Below, in pieces: positions 28,293-37,956 of a stretch of 64,000 bases of DNA (position 1 is the stretch's first letter; every line of letters begins with the position of its first letter). Source of the stretch: Octadecabacter arcticus 238 (GTDB lineage: Bacteria > Pseudomonadota > Alphaproteobacteria > Rhodobacterales > Rhodobacteraceae). The notes under the pieces were generated by a model. It saw only the letters and a list, made by a program, of their open reading frames with translations. It was not told where the DNA came from and did not search any database. Location: the NCBI RefSeq assembly GCF_000155735.2, contig NC_020908.1, positions 1,431,001 to 1,495,000 on the forward strand, written 5' to 3'. The translations under genes and the position numbers were made by a program.

Positions 28293-29593
28293 TGGCACTG
28301 CCACAGAAAATAATACAAGCAAAGCATGACGCCACAGACGTACGGCTGGCACAGTTTGACCTGCCGGACGGCGCGGCGTGGATCACCGAGGCGCGCACCG
28401 CTGCGGTTAACCGTGTGAAGACAATGGGCCTACCACATGGGCGTGACGAATATTGGAAATTCACCAAACCCGATTCCTTTGTGCAGCCCGTTGCGCCTAA
28501 AGCGGCGTTATTTGACAATGACGAAGGCCCGCTTTGGGACGACACAGACCGTCTGAAGATTGTCTTTGTTGATGGTGTTTTTGATGCGGTTGCATCGGAT
28601 GACTTTTCCGGTGAGGGACTTGTGATCGAGCGGCTTTGCAACGCCGCGAGCAAGGACATCCATTGGGCTAAGGACCTCTACGGGGTGTTGGAGATTCGCG
28701 GGCAAGACGCGGTTCAGCGGCCTTTGGCTGCGCTGAATACGGCGTTTGCAACGGATGGCGTGCTGATCCATGTGACGGGTAAAGTGACCAGGCCTGTAAA
28801 TCTGATTTACCTCCATAAATCAGATAGTTCCGATGTTATCTTGCATCATTGCATTAAGATCGAAGATGGCGCTGAAATAACCCTTTTGGAGACTGGCCCC
28901 GGGGCTGCGCGCCTCAACACGGTCATGGAGGTAGAGGTTGCTGATAAGGCGGCGTTCCACCACGTCCGTGTGCAGGGGCGCGACCATGAGCGCCGCGCCG
29001 TGACAGGTATGTTCACGCGCCTTGGCCATGAGAGCGCGTTCAAGTCTTTCACTTTGACGATGAACGGGGTACTCACGCGCAACGAATGTGTGATTGAATT
29101 GACCGGCGATAATGCCATTGCCCATGTGGCAGGGGCTTGCGTTGGCGATGGCAAAGATTTCCATCAAGACGACACGGTGTTTATCACCCATGACTCGTTG
29201 AATTGCGAAAGCCGTCAGGTATTCAAAAAGGTGTTGCGCAACGGTGCGACTGGCGTTTTCCAAGGCAAGATTCTTGTAAAGAAGGGCGCGCAGAAGACAG
29301 ATGGCTATCAAATCAGCCAAGCGTTGCTGCTTGATGATGACAGCCAATTCCTCGCCAAGCCAGAGCTTGAGATTTATGCTGATGACGTTGCGTGTTCGCA
29401 CGGCTCGACCACAGGCGCGATTGACGAAGACTCGTTGTTTTATCTGCAGTCGCGCGGTGTCCCAAAGGCGCAGGCGACCGACCTACTGGTCCTTGCGTTC
29501 TTGGCCGAAGCCTTGCAGGAAATCGAAAATTCTACGCTGGCAGAGGGCATCTTTGAACGCCTTGAAGCTTGGCTGGCGCGTCACGGTCACTGA
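28292..29593 (+). CDS. sufD: Fe-S assembly protein SufD
   Basis: 433 aa. Opens with a helical domain and GRDEYWKFTKP, beta-helix core with HCIKIEDGAEITLLE and DDTVFITHDSLNCESRQ, and the C-terminal block KPELEIYADDVACSHGSTTGAIDEDSLFYLQSRGVPKAQA, given here only as landmarks. Partner of SufB and SufC. Overlaps neighbours by 1 base at both ends. Confidence 0.96.
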   Translation: MALPQKIIQAKHDATDVRLAQFDLPDGAAWITEARTAAVNRVKTMGLPHGRDEYWKFTKPDSFVQPVAPKAALFDNDEGPLWDDTDRLKIVFVDGVFDAVASDDFSGEGLVIERLCNAASKDIHWAKDLYGVLEIRGQDAVQRPLAALNTAFATDGVLIHVTGKVTRPVNLIYLHKSDSSDVILHHCIKIEDGAEITLLETGPGAARLNTVMEVEVADKAAFHHVRVQGRDHERRAVTGMFTRLGHESAFKSFTLTMNGVLTRNECVIELTGDNAIAHVAGACVGDGKDFHQDDTVFITHDSLNCESRQVFKKVLRNGATGVFQGKILVKKGAQKTDGYQISQALLLDDDSQFLAKPELEIYADDVACSHGSTTGAIDEDSLFYLQSRGVPKAQATDLLVLAFLAEALQEIENSTLAEGIFERLEAWLARHGH

Positions 29594-30078
29594 TGCCGGT
29601 TGCTCGTGATATTGTCCGGACCTACAGCGCCCCGCGTCGTGTGACGCGGGCGCTGTATTCGATGGGGCAACGCGAAGATCGCGCGATCATGTGGCTGATG
29701 ATCGGCTGCTTTATGATGTTCACTTCACGGCTGCCAGCGCTGCAACGCAACGCAGTCGGAACTGGCACGGATTTTCGGCAGGATACGATTTATGCCCTCT
29801 TTTCATGGCTAATCTTGGCGCCGCTGCTGTTTTACGCCATTGCGTTCATTCTGTTTGGTGTGACACGCGCGGTGCGCCCCTCAGCAACTGCGTATGGCGC
29901 ACGGTTGGCGGTGTTTTGGGGCTGGCTGGCTGCGACACCATTGGCCCTGTTTTACGGGTTACTTGTCGGCTTTAACGGGCTTAACCACCCTGGAACCGTG
30001 CTGGTTGGCGCGATTTGGTTGGCCGCGTTGATTTGGTTCTGGATCAACGGCCTTATTGAGACATCGAAAGCAATCTGA
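29593..30078 (+). CDS. Membrane protein of the suf operon (Yip1-like)
   Basis: 161 aa from ATG 29593, overlapping the sufD TGA. Four hydrophobic segments (IMWLMIGCFMMFTSRL, TIYALFSWLILAPLLFYAIAFILFGV, AVFWGWLAATPLALFYGLLV, GTVLVGAIWLAALIWFWI). Pairs with the next gene, a clearer Yip1-type protein; the couple is regularly found between sufD and sufS in Rhodobacterales. Role in Fe-S assembly unknown. Confidence 0.7.
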   Translation: MPVARDIVRTYSAPRRVTRALYSMGQREDRAIMWLMIGCFMMFTSRLPALQRNAVGTGTDFRQDTIYALFSWLILAPLLFYAIAFILFGVTRAVRPSATAYGARLAVFWGWLAATPLALFYGLLVGFNGLNHPGTVLVGAIWLAALIWFWINGLIETSKAI

Positions 30079-30695
30079 TGGACCTAACACTGACAAGCCT
30101 TTGGCATTGGACGAAACTGACGGTGCGCGCCCCTGCGACGGCGTCCGCACTGGTGAGGGCGGCGAAGTTGCCGATTGAGGTGTCGATCATGATGATCGCG
30201 CTTGCTGGGATTGTATCTGGCGTGTCATCGGGGTTTCTGGACTATCTGAGCGGCGCGCCGCCCGTGGAATTTCTGATGGCGGACGGGCAAACGCTGTCGT
30301 TTGATCGCAGCGGCCCGCTGATGCAGGCCATTTATGCCGTGGGCACCGGACTGGCGCTGCCCTATGCGATTTTTCAGGTTGGCAAACGCATGGGTGGCAA
30401 GGGCGGTCTCGCCGATATCATGGCTGTGACGGCGGTGCTGCAACTGGTGATGACGGTGATCTTGCTGGCGCAAACAGTCGCGCTGTTGGTGGTGCCGGTG
30501 CTTGGGTTTGGCTTTTTGGTTTTCGGGCTCTATGTCTTCTTTCGTGGCTTGGGCCACGCAGTCAATATTGGTCATGGTTTCAATAGTTTGGGATTGTCGA
30601 CAGGCGTGATCGCGCTGTCGTTCGTAGCCATAGTGATAATGGCGTTTTTGGTTGTTTCGGTGTTCGGCATCGGCCCCGTGGGAGAATTGAGATGA
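30078..30695 (+). CDS. Yip1-domain membrane protein
   Basis: 205 aa. About five helices, with the typical Yip1 order (IMMIALAGIVSGVSSGFLDYL, AIYAVGTGLALPYAIFQVG.., VLQLVMTVILLAQTVALLVV, GFGFLVFGLYVFF, TGVIALSFVAIVIMAFLVV). Start codon overlaps the preceding stop; its own end overlaps the sufS start by 4 bases. Confidence 0.75.
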   Translation: MDLTLTSLWHWTKLTVRAPATASALVRAAKLPIEVSIMMIALAGIVSGVSSGFLDYLSGAPPVEFLMADGQTLSFDRSGPLMQAIYAVGTGLALPYAIFQVGKRMGGKGGLADIMAVTAVLQLVMTVILLAQTVALLVVPVLGFGFLVFGLYVFFRGLGHAVNIGHGFNSLGLSTGVIALSFVAIVIMAFLVVSVFGIGPVGELR

Positions 30696-31915
30696 GCTTT
30701 GATGTTGCGGCCGTCCGCGCCGATTTTCCGATTTTGTCGCGTGAGGTGAATGGCAAACCGTTGGTGTACCTCGATTCCGGTGCATCGGCGCAAAAGCCGA
30801 ACTGTGTTATTGACGCGATCAACACGGCCTATGCGTTTGAATACGCCAATGTGCACCGTGGTCTGCATTACCTGAGCAGTGTGGCGACCGAAAAATACGA
30901 GGGTGTGCGCGCAACCGTTGCCAAGTTCCTTGGGGCGCGGGACGAAAACACCATCGTGCTGAATTCCGGCACGACCGAAGGAATCAACATGGTCGCTTAT
31001 GCTTGGGCGATGAACACCATGTCCGACGGGGATGAGATTATTCTGTCCGTCATGGAACACCACGCTAACATCGTGCCTTGGCATTTCCTGCGCGAACGCA
31101 TGGGTGTCAAATTGGTTTGGGTGGATGTCGACGCCAATGGTGATCTGGACCCGCAAAAAGTGCTGGATGCCATCACTCCGCGCACCAAACTGATCGCGGT
31201 AACGCATTTGTCCAACGTGTTGGGCACGGTTGTGGACGTCAAAACCATTTGCCACGGCGCGCGGGAACGTGGTGTTGCGACGCTGATTGATGGATCACAA
31301 GCCGCCGTGCATATGCCGGTCAATGTCGAAGATATCAGTTGTGATTTTTACCCGATAACTGGCCATAAACTTTATGGGCCATCAGGGTCCGGCGCGATCT
31401 ATGTTCGGCCTGAACGCATGGCTGAGATGCGCCCGTTTATGGGTGGCGGCGACATGATCCGCGAAGTCCACAAAGACGAGATCATTTACAACGACGCGCC
31501 GATGAAATTTGAGGCGGGAACCCCCGGCATTGTGCAAACGATCGGGTTAGGGGTGGCGCTTGAGTATATGATGGGGCTGGGGATGGACAACATCGCCGCC
31601 CATGAGCGCACGCTGCGCGATTATGCCCGCAGCAAGCTTGACGGGTTGAACTGGCTGAACGTGCAGGGCACATCTGCTGATAAGGCAGCAATCTTTAGCT
31701 TCACACTTGAAGGCGCTGCCCATGCCCATGACATTTCAACAGTGCTGGACAAAAAGGGTGTCGCGGTGCGGGCGGGTCAACATTGCACCGGCCCCTTGAT
31801 GGACCACCTTGGCCAGACCGCCACTTGCCGAGCATCTTTTGCAATGTACAACACCACCGAGGATGTTGATGCCTTGATCGACGCGCTGGAACTGTGCCAC
31901 AGGCTGTTCGCCTGA
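30692..31915 (+). CDS. sufS: Cysteine desulfurase SufS
   Basis: 407 aa, class II aminotransferase fold. PLP lysine in TGHKLYGPSG, active-site cysteine in RAGQHCTGPLMD, N-terminal VYLDSGASAQKP. Supplies sulfur to SufBCD. Last gene of the operon visible here; no sufE or sufT follows, because a tRNA and an integrated element begin 66 bp later. Confidence 0.97.
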   Translation: MSFDVAAVRADFPILSREVNGKPLVYLDSGASAQKPNCVIDAINTAYAFEYANVHRGLHYLSSVATEKYEGVRATVAKFLGARDENTIVLNSGTTEGINMVAYAWAMNTMSDGDEIILSVMEHHANIVPWHFLRERMGVKLVWVDVDANGDLDPQKVLDAITPRTKLIAVTHLSNVLGTVVDVKTICHGARERGVATLIDGSQAAVHMPVNVEDISCDFYPITGHKLYGPSGSGAIYVRPERMAEMRPFMGGGDMIREVHKDEIIYNDAPMKFEAGTPGIVQTIGLGVALEYMMGLGMDNIAAHERTLRDYARSKLDGLNWLNVQGTSADKAAIFSFTLEGAAHAHDISTVLDKKGVAVRAGQHCTGPLMDHLGQTATCRASFAMYNTTEDVDALIDALELCHRLFA

Positions 31916-31980
31916 TCCTGCGCTTTTGAGGGCACATCAACGTTGCACGCCGCCGCAAGGGACGCTATAGCGGCCAAAGC

Positions 31981-32057
31981 GGTCCCATAGCTCAGCTGGA
32001 TAGAGTGCTCGCCTCCGAAGCGAGAGGTCGCTGGTTCGAATCCAGCTGGGACCACCA
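31981..32057 (+). tRNA. tRNA-Arg (anticodon CCG)
   Basis: 77 nt with encoded CCA. Acceptor stem GGTCCCA/TGGGACC, D arm with AGCTCAGCTGGATAGAG, anticodon stem CTCGC/GCGAG around CTCCGAA (anticodon CCG), T arm GCTGGTTCGAATCCAGC. Its 3' end is a likely integration site for the truncated integrase just downstream. Confidence 0.96.
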
Positions 32058-32163
32058 TTTCCAAGCCCTCTGTTTACAAAGGTTTTATTCCTTGTAACGA
32101 TGGACACGAAAACATTTGAAAAGCTGCTTGTCACACTCTGGTCACACCAAGAGGAGCTTTGAC

Positions 32164-32520
32164 ATGGCTGCATTCAGGAAACGTAACAATAAATGGCAGG
32201 CGCAGATCCGGATCAAAGGACAAGCGCCTCGTACGAAATCCTTCATTACAAAAAGAGATGCCGAAAGCTGGGCTCGAAAAGTCGAGGCAGAACTAGAGGC
32301 CTCCGCTGTACGGATTGATCCACGCGCGTTGGAGCGCTCCACTGTTTGCGATCTTCTTGAACGGTATCGAAAAGAAGTGACCGTAGCAAAGCGTGGTGCT
32401 GCCTCTGAGAACACGCGCCTTGATGGCTTCCTTCGACAGGCATTGGCAAACAAACCCCGATCAAGAGTGACACCACAGGTGTTGGACCTGTCGCGGTTTG
32501 ATGCCGCTTGTCTTATGAAT
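32164..32520 (+). pseudogene. int: Tyrosine integrase, N-terminal remnant
   Basis: Begins MAAFRKRNNKWQAQIRIKGQ, the arm-type N-terminal domain of phage-like integrases, followed by the start of the core-binding (SAM-like) domain (STVCDLLERYRKEV..). The catalytic domain is missing: the frame is lost at the IS110 left end near 32540. Position 107 bp after the tRNA-Arg fits an element that once integrated there. Confidence 0.85.
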
Positions 32521-32546
32521 ATCCCAGCTTTTGTGCGAAACAAGAG

Positions 32547-32704
32547 CCACCGATCAGCATTCTAGAGTGCTGATCGGTGGTGGTGGTTGGATCGGCAAAC
32601 CCTTGGTTTTTGAGGACCGTAAACGAGTAGGATCAACCATCACCTTCGCCAAAGGCCTGAACGGCTACAGAGCGGCACAAAGCCCTCTAGGACAAGCATA
32701 GGAT
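32547..32704 (+). ncRNA. Candidate bridge-RNA region of IS110
   Basis: In IS110-group elements the noncoding end upstream of the transposase encodes a bridge RNA with target- and donor-binding loops. This stretch has the right place and length and starts with a strong hairpin (stem CCACCGATCAGCA). The loops have not been matched to flanks; low certainty. Confidence 0.35.
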
Positions 32705-33649
32705 ATGACGAAGATGACAGATGATACCATTGGGATCGATATTTCCAAAGCCACTTTGGACATTCACCGGCTAAGCGACGGGAAGACGATGTCGTTTAGC
32801 AATTGCCCTGTAGGATTTAAGGCGCTTTCCAGGTTCTGCGCAAAGACGGCAGTGGCACGCGTTGTTTATGAAGCAACAGGTGCCTATCACAGCGGGCTTG
32901 AACGCGCTTTGGGCGCACATTTGCCATTGGTAAAGGTGAACCCTTTGCAGGCGCGCCGGTTTGCACAAGCCCAAGGCTTGCGCGCAAAAACAGACGCTGT
33001 TGATGCCAAAATGCTGGCAGACATGGGGAATGCATTTGCATTAGAACCGGATGAGCCAGCAGCTGAAATTCAACACGATCTGAAAGAGTTACGCTCATTT
33101 CGGTCAGGATTGATCAAGGATAGAACCGGCATCATGAGCCGAATGAAAACTCAAACCCTGTCCATCACGCGCCGCCAAAGCAAAGCCCGTTTGGCTCAGG
33201 TAGATAAGCAAATCGCTGAAATCAATGCTGAAATTGAACGCTTGATAAACTCCAGCGATAAACTGGCGCACTCGATGAAAATCCTCCGCTCCATTCCAGG
33301 CGTCGGCGCTATCTGTGCTGCCACCATTTTGATAGAGATGCCCGAGATCGGGAGTATGGACCGGAAGCAGGTGGCCAGTTTGACTGGCCTAGCCCCGATG
33401 ACGCGTCAATCGGGGCAATGGCGCGGGAAATCATTCATTCAGGGTGGGCGGAAAATAGTGAGGGATGCACTCTACATGCCGGCCTTGGTAGCGATGCGAC
33501 ACAACCCAGACTTCAAGGCTAAGTATCAAGCCCTGATCAAAGCAGGAAAGCCCCCCAAAGTCGCCATAACGGCACTCATGCGAAAGCTCATCGAACTCGC
33601 CAACGCTCTCATCAAAGCAGATCGAAATTGGGTGACAAAGGGGGCTTGA
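32705..33649 (+). CDS. IS110-family transposase (DEDD)
   Basis: 314 aa. N-terminal RuvC-like domain (IGIDISKATLDIHRL, VVYEATGAYHSGLE, KTDAVDAKMLADMG), coiled middle part and the C-terminal transposase-20 domain (LRSIPGVGAICAATILIEMPE, LTGLAPMTRQSGQWRGK) with the conserved serine region. Full length and uninterrupted. Confidence 0.95.
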   Translation: MTKMTDDTIGIDISKATLDIHRLSDGKTMSFSNCPVGFKALSRFCAKTAVARVVYEATGAYHSGLERALGAHLPLVKVNPLQARRFAQAQGLRAKTDAVDAKMLADMGNAFALEPDEPAAEIQHDLKELRSFRSGLIKDRTGIMSRMKTQTLSITRRQSKARLAQVDKQIAEINAEIERLINSSDKLAHSMKILRSIPGVGAICAATILIEMPEIGSMDRKQVASLTGLAPMTRQSGQWRGKSFIQGGRKIVRDALYMPALVAMRHNPDFKAKYQALIKAGKPPKVAITALMRKLIELANALIKADRNWVTKGA

Positions 33650-33700
33650 TCAAGACGGATACTCCTTTGATAGCATTTACTGCAACAAAGGAGATGAACT

Positions 33701-34003
33701 ATGAGACTGACCCGAACGGACGAATTCCGTAAAGATGCGGTGCGTATCGCGCTGACCAGTGGGCTAACGCGTAAGCAGGTGGCCGATGATCTTGGTGTCG
33801 GAATGTCGACGCTGAACAAGTGGATCACGGCACACCGAGACACCGACGTTGTATCGAAATAGGATTTAGGCCTCGCCCAAGAGAATGACCGGCTTCGACG
33901 TGAGATACTTTTACCTGACAGCACATGCTTGCATGTGTGAGAGGGCGCATTCTCAAGGAGGAGCGGGACATCCTAAAAAAAGCCACTCAGTTCTTCGCGG
34001 GTC
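33701..34003 (+). pseudogene. IS3 transposase OrfA, broken
   Basis: MRLTRTDEFRKDAVRIALTSG then KQVADDLGVGMSTLNKWITAH, a complete helix-turn-helix. An in-frame TAG at 33860-33862 stands where the chain should go on into DLGLAQENDRLRRE. 45 bp later a hairpin insert splits RREI and RILKEERDILKKATQFFAG. Confidence 0.88.
33907..33945 (+). repeat. Hairpin mini-insertion 6 (net 38 bp) inside IS3 orfA
   Basis: 5' arm ACCTGACAG, stem CACATGC, loop TT, stem GCATGTG (perfect 7 bp), end TGAGAGGG. Excising it rejoins CGTGAGAT and CGCATTCTCAAG, coding RREIRILK. Sense orientation. One of the 39 listed bases is native. Confidence 0.9.
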
Positions 34004-34010
34004 TAAAGCA

Positions 34011-34909
34011 ATGAGATTTAGATTCATCGAAGAACACGCAGATCGTTTTCCAGCGAACCGATTGTGCAAAGTCGTCGGGGTTAGTTCTCGCGGTTTGCGC
34101 GCATTCCGCAATCGACCAGCCAGCCGCAGGCAACGATCTGATATGGTGACATTGGCGCACATCAAAGAACAGTTCCGCCTCAGTCTTGGCAGCTATGCAC
34201 TGCACGGCAGGGTATTGCGCAGCAATGTCCCGAGAGTGGCAGGCCCCGTATGACCGAAGAACTGAAAGAGATTGGTCTGAACGTCGGGCACCGTCGCGTG
34301 GGCCGTTTGATGCGCCAGAACGGTATCTCTGTAGTTAGAACGCGCAAACACAAGGTAACGACGGACAGTAACCACAAGTTCAACATCGCCCCGAACCTTC
34401 TGGATCGCAACTTCTCAACAGATCAGCCAAACAAGAAATGGGCAGGTGACATTACCTATATCTGGACCCGCGAAGGCTGGCTGTATCTTGCGGTGATCCT
34501 GGACTTACATTCACGCCGTGTCATTGGTTGGGCCGTCAGCAATCGGATGAAGCGTGACCTTGCGATCCGAGCACTGGAAATGGCAATCGCCTTCAGGGCA
34601 CGGTCCAAAGGATGCATCCATCATACGGATCGCGGCAGCCAATACTGTTCCCATGATTACCAGAAGATCCTGCGCCAACATGATTTTAAAGTGTCGATGA
34701 GCGGCAAGGGAAATTGCTATAACAACGCCGCCTTTGAAACGTTCTTCAAAACCATCAAGGCCGAACTGATCTGGCGAGACACATGGAACACACGCAGACA
34801 CGCTGAGATGGCGATCTTCGAATACATCAACGGCTTCTACAATCCGCGTCGCCGCCACTCAGCACTGGGCTGGAAAAGCCCCGTCGCTTTCGAACGCAAG
34901 GTGGCTTAA
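34011..34909 (+). pseudogene. IS3 transposase OrfB, interrupted by one hairpin insertion
   Basis: MRFRFIEEHADRFPANRLCKVVGVSSRG.. runs to QFRLSLGSY, then a 41-bp insert, then RPRMTEELKEIGLNVGHRRVG.. to the end (HSALGWKSPVAFERKVA). The DDE triad is intact in the second part (AGDITYIWT, HTDRGSQY, NGFYNPRRRHSALG with the Glu upstream in AELIWRD..). Only the insert (net +2 frame shift) breaks the gene. Confidence 0.9.
34198..34238 (+). repeat. Hairpin mini-insertion 7 (41 bp) inside IS3 orfB
   Basis: 5' arm CACTGCACGGCAG, stem GGTATTGC, loop GCA, stem GCAATGTCC, end CGAGAGTG. Nearly identical to insertion 2. Its removal rejoins GGCAGCTATG and GCAGGCCCCG, coding GSYGRPRM. Confidence 0.9.
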
Positions 34910-34995
34910 ACGAGCACTTGGGGCGGCACTAAAGCGGGACAGGTCCAATCTTAGATTCCCATTACAATTATCCAATCAATTATTTGACAAATAGC

Positions 34996-36600
34996 GTAAC
35001 TCCCAAGGACCCCATCGGATATCGGGTTTTGTGTTGCCCTTGCGACGTTAGAGCCGAGCGATGATCTGTTGTGGTGATAGGGTGAGTGTTTCGAGGATAT
35101 TGCCCCCGTGTTTTCTGACCGTCGAGATGACGGATCTGATGTCAGCGAAGATCTGCGCGCCCTCGAGGGTGCGGAAAGTTCCCGAGATTTTCATGCGCAA
35201 CTTCATCATGCGCAGGTCCCGTTCGGCCTGATTGTTGGTGAAGGGAACTGTGAAGTCCGTAAGGAACCTTAGGACGTCATCACGGTAGTCGCGCAAGCGG
35301 ACCAGAAGGTTATGGCCTGGCCGCCTGGCTTTTCGGCCTCGCGCACCAGTGCGTCTAGCCAGTGGGTCTTGTCGCTCATGGAAGGCGAGGCTCTCGGTGA
35401 GGATCGCCATGTATTTGGTGAGGATGCCGTGGTGAACCGACGTGGGGAGTTCGGTCTCGCCTCGCCCCTGAGCCGCGCACTTGAGCTGATTGGCGCTGTT
35501 GAGCAGCACGCTCATCGCGCACGCCCACGGCTCCTTTTCGATTTCTTCGATGGCCTTGAGTTCCCGTAAATGATGCGCCCCGCACAGGGCGTGCGCGTCC
35601 ACCCCACTCATATGGGCGTAATAGGACTTCCAGTGGTCATGAACAATTGTCCCGCCGGTCAGGAAGGATGGAACAGCACCGCGCTTGGCGCTGATGCGAT
35701 AATGCGTGAAGGCGAGATCGCTGATTGAGTGCAGCCAGTGCAGCTTACCAGCAACACGAAGTCCGGTCTCATCCAGATGCCGAACGCCGCCTTCATTGAG
35801 CCGGGCCAGAATGTGTTCGACGACGCCACCCAAGGTACGCGCTGTGCCGTTCACTCAGTTGGTCACGCTGGCCGCGCATAGGCTGGTGGCACCAAACAAA
35901 TCACGCAGGAGTTGGCAGACCCGATCCTCGGGGATCAGCTGCTGAACATTGCAGTAGACCGCCGCCGCCCGAATGCGCTTACCGTATTGCACGTGTGCAT
36001 TCACGCCATCGGGAAAGGTGGCTGTCGTCGTGGCTCGGCAATGGCCACAACAATAAATCGCTGCCTGATGCTCTGTGACCTCCAGACGCGGCACCGGTAT
36101 GTCATAAACCTGACGCCTCTCCACCGCCTTGATCATCCCAGCCGTCAAGCCATGCTGACAGGTGCCACAGGCCTCAGCCTCATGTCGCTCCACAAAGTCA
36201 GGCGTTGCTGTCTGACGTAGGGTGTCGCCTCGGTGGCCAACTTGGCCACCACTTTTCTTACCCGACTTACCACGCAGGCTACGCGGTACCGGCTTCTTCA
36301 ACCCATCACTCGAAGGCGGCTTGCTGCTATTACTGCTGTTCTTGGCCAACTGACGCCGCAGATCCGCATTCTCTTGCGCCATGCTCGCCAACGCGGCTTC
36401 CAACTCGGCGATCCTGCGCAGAGCCGTGGCAAGGAGTTGTTCAAGAGCAGTAACTTGGTCCATTCCACCAATGATTCAGAGAAATCGTCACAGCGCCACG
36501 AAATTCAGACCACAACAGAAAATTCATGCGCCTAATGGCCAAGGAGACTCACATCAAAACTGACAAAAACCCGTTATCGGCTGGGGTGTTTGGGAGTTAC
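34996..36600 (-). mobile_element. IS66-related single-ORF element (1605 bp)
   Basis: Both ends begin GTAACTCCCAA and share further blocks (CGGTTTTTGT-like), the GTAA/TTAC pattern of IS66. Flanking octamers CAAATAGC (34988-34995) and AAAATAGC (36601-36608) match at 7 of 8, a decayed 8-bp target duplication. Lacks tnpA and tnpB, as in the tnpC-only IS66 subgroup. Confidence 0.9.
35048..36463 (-). pseudogene. IS66-type transposase split by one TGA
   Basis: Two frames in the same register: 36463-35855 (coiled-coil leader, KNSSNSSKPPSSDG, zinc-binding CGTCQHG and CGHCRAT) and 35854-35048 (DETGLRVAGKLHWLH, HDHWKSYY, NNQAERDLRMMKLRMKISG). The only break is a TGA where related proteins have Trp (ASVTN-stop-VNGTA). 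Otherwise complete at about 471 codons. Confidence 0.92.
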
Positions 36601-36653
36601 AAAATAGCTTTATCAGACAAAAAAACCAATTAATAAAGCAGTACACTGCTTAG

Positions 36654-37733
36654 GCTCAAGTTTCAAATGCAACACTCAGAGCCCTTTGGGCATAGGATGT
36701 TGTGATGGACATACGAAGCAAGCACCTCAGCAGCGAGGACCGTGGCGTGATATTAGCCGAGCATAATAGGGGCAGCAGTCAGCGGTTGATCGGCCAGCTT
36801 TTGCATCGCCCGGCGAGCACGATCTGCCGTGAGCTGGCGCGAGGTCGGCAGGAAGACGGCAGCTATTGCCCGCAAGCGGCGCGGCAGGCCTATGATGCCC
36901 GGCGTGCGCGCTGCCGCCGCGAGCGCAAGCTTGTGGAGGGGAGCGATCTTTATCGTTTTGTTCATGGCAAGCTCGTACATCTGCACTGGTCGCCTGAGCA
37001 GATTGCGCAGAGACTGCGTCTCATGAAGCCTGATGATCCATCCGCCCATGTGAGCCATGAGACCATCTATGCCGCGATTTACGCGCAGCCACGTGGTGGG
37101 CTGAAGGCGGCGATGATCGAGGCGTTGCGTCAAGCGAAGCCTAAGCGTGGGCTCAAGCGCAGGACAGCGGCGGGCAGTGCTATGGTCCCGGAATCATTGC
37201 GCATTATCAATCGCCCTGAAGAGATCGAAGCGCGACTGGTACCAGGCCATTGGGAGGGCGACCTCATCAAGGGCGCATTCAATCGCTCGTCAGTGGGGAC
37301 CTTGGTCGAGCGCAAGACACGCTTTGTCATTCTTTGCAAAATGGACGGCAATGGGGCCGAGGCCGCGCTCGACAGCTTCACCCGCCAGATGAGACGACTA
37401 CCCGCTGCTTTGCGCAAGAGCATGACCTACGACCGCGGCTCCGAAATGGCCTGCCACCCCGAACTCGCCAGACGGTTGAAGATCGATATCTGGTTCTGCG
37501 ATCCGCATGCGCCTTGGCAGCGTGGCAGCAACGAGAACACCAACGGACTGCTGCGTCAGTACATGCCCAAAGGAACTGACCTGAACGGTGCAAGCCAAAC
37601 ATGGCTGAACGACGTTGCAAACCTGATGAACAACCGCCCGAGAAAAACTCTCGGTTGGAGAACACCCGCTGAAGCCATGGCCGACGAAATCGCGGCCTTC
37701 AAATCAACCGTTGCACTTGATGTTTGAATCCAA
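36654..37733 (+). mobile_element. IS30-family element
   Basis: Inverted ends of the form TCAAGTTTCAAATGCAAC (left, near 36657) and GTTGCACTTGATGTTTGA (right, near 37710-37727) surround one intact transposase gene. Exact outer bases not fixed. Confidence 0.8.
36705..37727 (+). CDS. IS30-family transposase
   Basis: 340 aa from ATG 36705. N-terminal helix-turn-helix (LSSEDRGVILAEHNRGSSQR.., ICRELARG), then the DDE core: GHWEGDLIKGAFNRSSVGTLVERKTRF, MTYDRGSEMACHPEL, and PWQRGSNENTNGLLRQYMPKG with the catalytic Glu. Complete and without interruption. Confidence 0.95.
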   Translation: MDIRSKHLSSEDRGVILAEHNRGSSQRLIGQLLHRPASTICRELARGRQEDGSYCPQAARQAYDARRARCRRERKLVEGSDLYRFVHGKLVHLHWSPEQIAQRLRLMKPDDPSAHVSHETIYAAIYAQPRGGLKAAMIEALRQAKPKRGLKRRTAAGSAMVPESLRIINRPEEIEARLVPGHWEGDLIKGAFNRSSVGTLVERKTRFVILCKMDGNGAEAALDSFTRQMRRLPAALRKSMTYDRGSEMACHPELARRLKIDIWFCDPHAPWQRGSNENTNGLLRQYMPKGTDLNGASQTWLNDVANLMNNRPRKTLGWRTPAEAMADEIAAFKSTVALDV

Positions 37734-37956
37734 GCTGTTATGGCAATAAATGCAGGATTTCCACTATATGACGCATACCAAGCCATTAAAACCCCCAATA
37801 CGGGTATCCAAAGCGTCGAAAAAAATTCCGCCTTCATTTTAAATCCCCAACTCACTGATAGTTGATAACAATCGCCTCTACTAGGGTCAGGACCCATTAA
37901 TTGATTGAGTTTGTCGCGTTGTGGTGATTCATAGTCTTCAATTGTAGGGGGATATT

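Larger units (their letters stand above)
32547..33655 (+). mobile_element. IS110-family element
   Basis: Contains a long noncoding left end (about 160 bp) beginning near a perfect 13-bp hairpin (32547-32559 with 32568-32580), then a full-length DEDD transposase. IS110 elements lack inverted repeats, so both ends are approximate; the right end is placed where the next IS3 sequence starts. Inserted in the integrase gene. Confidence 0.8.
33656..34950 (+). mobile_element. IS3-family remnant B
   Basis: Carries orfA (33701) and orfB (34011 on), almost complete but each interrupted by one hairpin mini-insertion, and orfA also has a TAG stop. Right end near 34950 (..GCGGGACAGGTCCA). Its better preserved sequence gives the template for reading remnant A at 6.3-7.05 kb. 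Confidence 0.88.
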
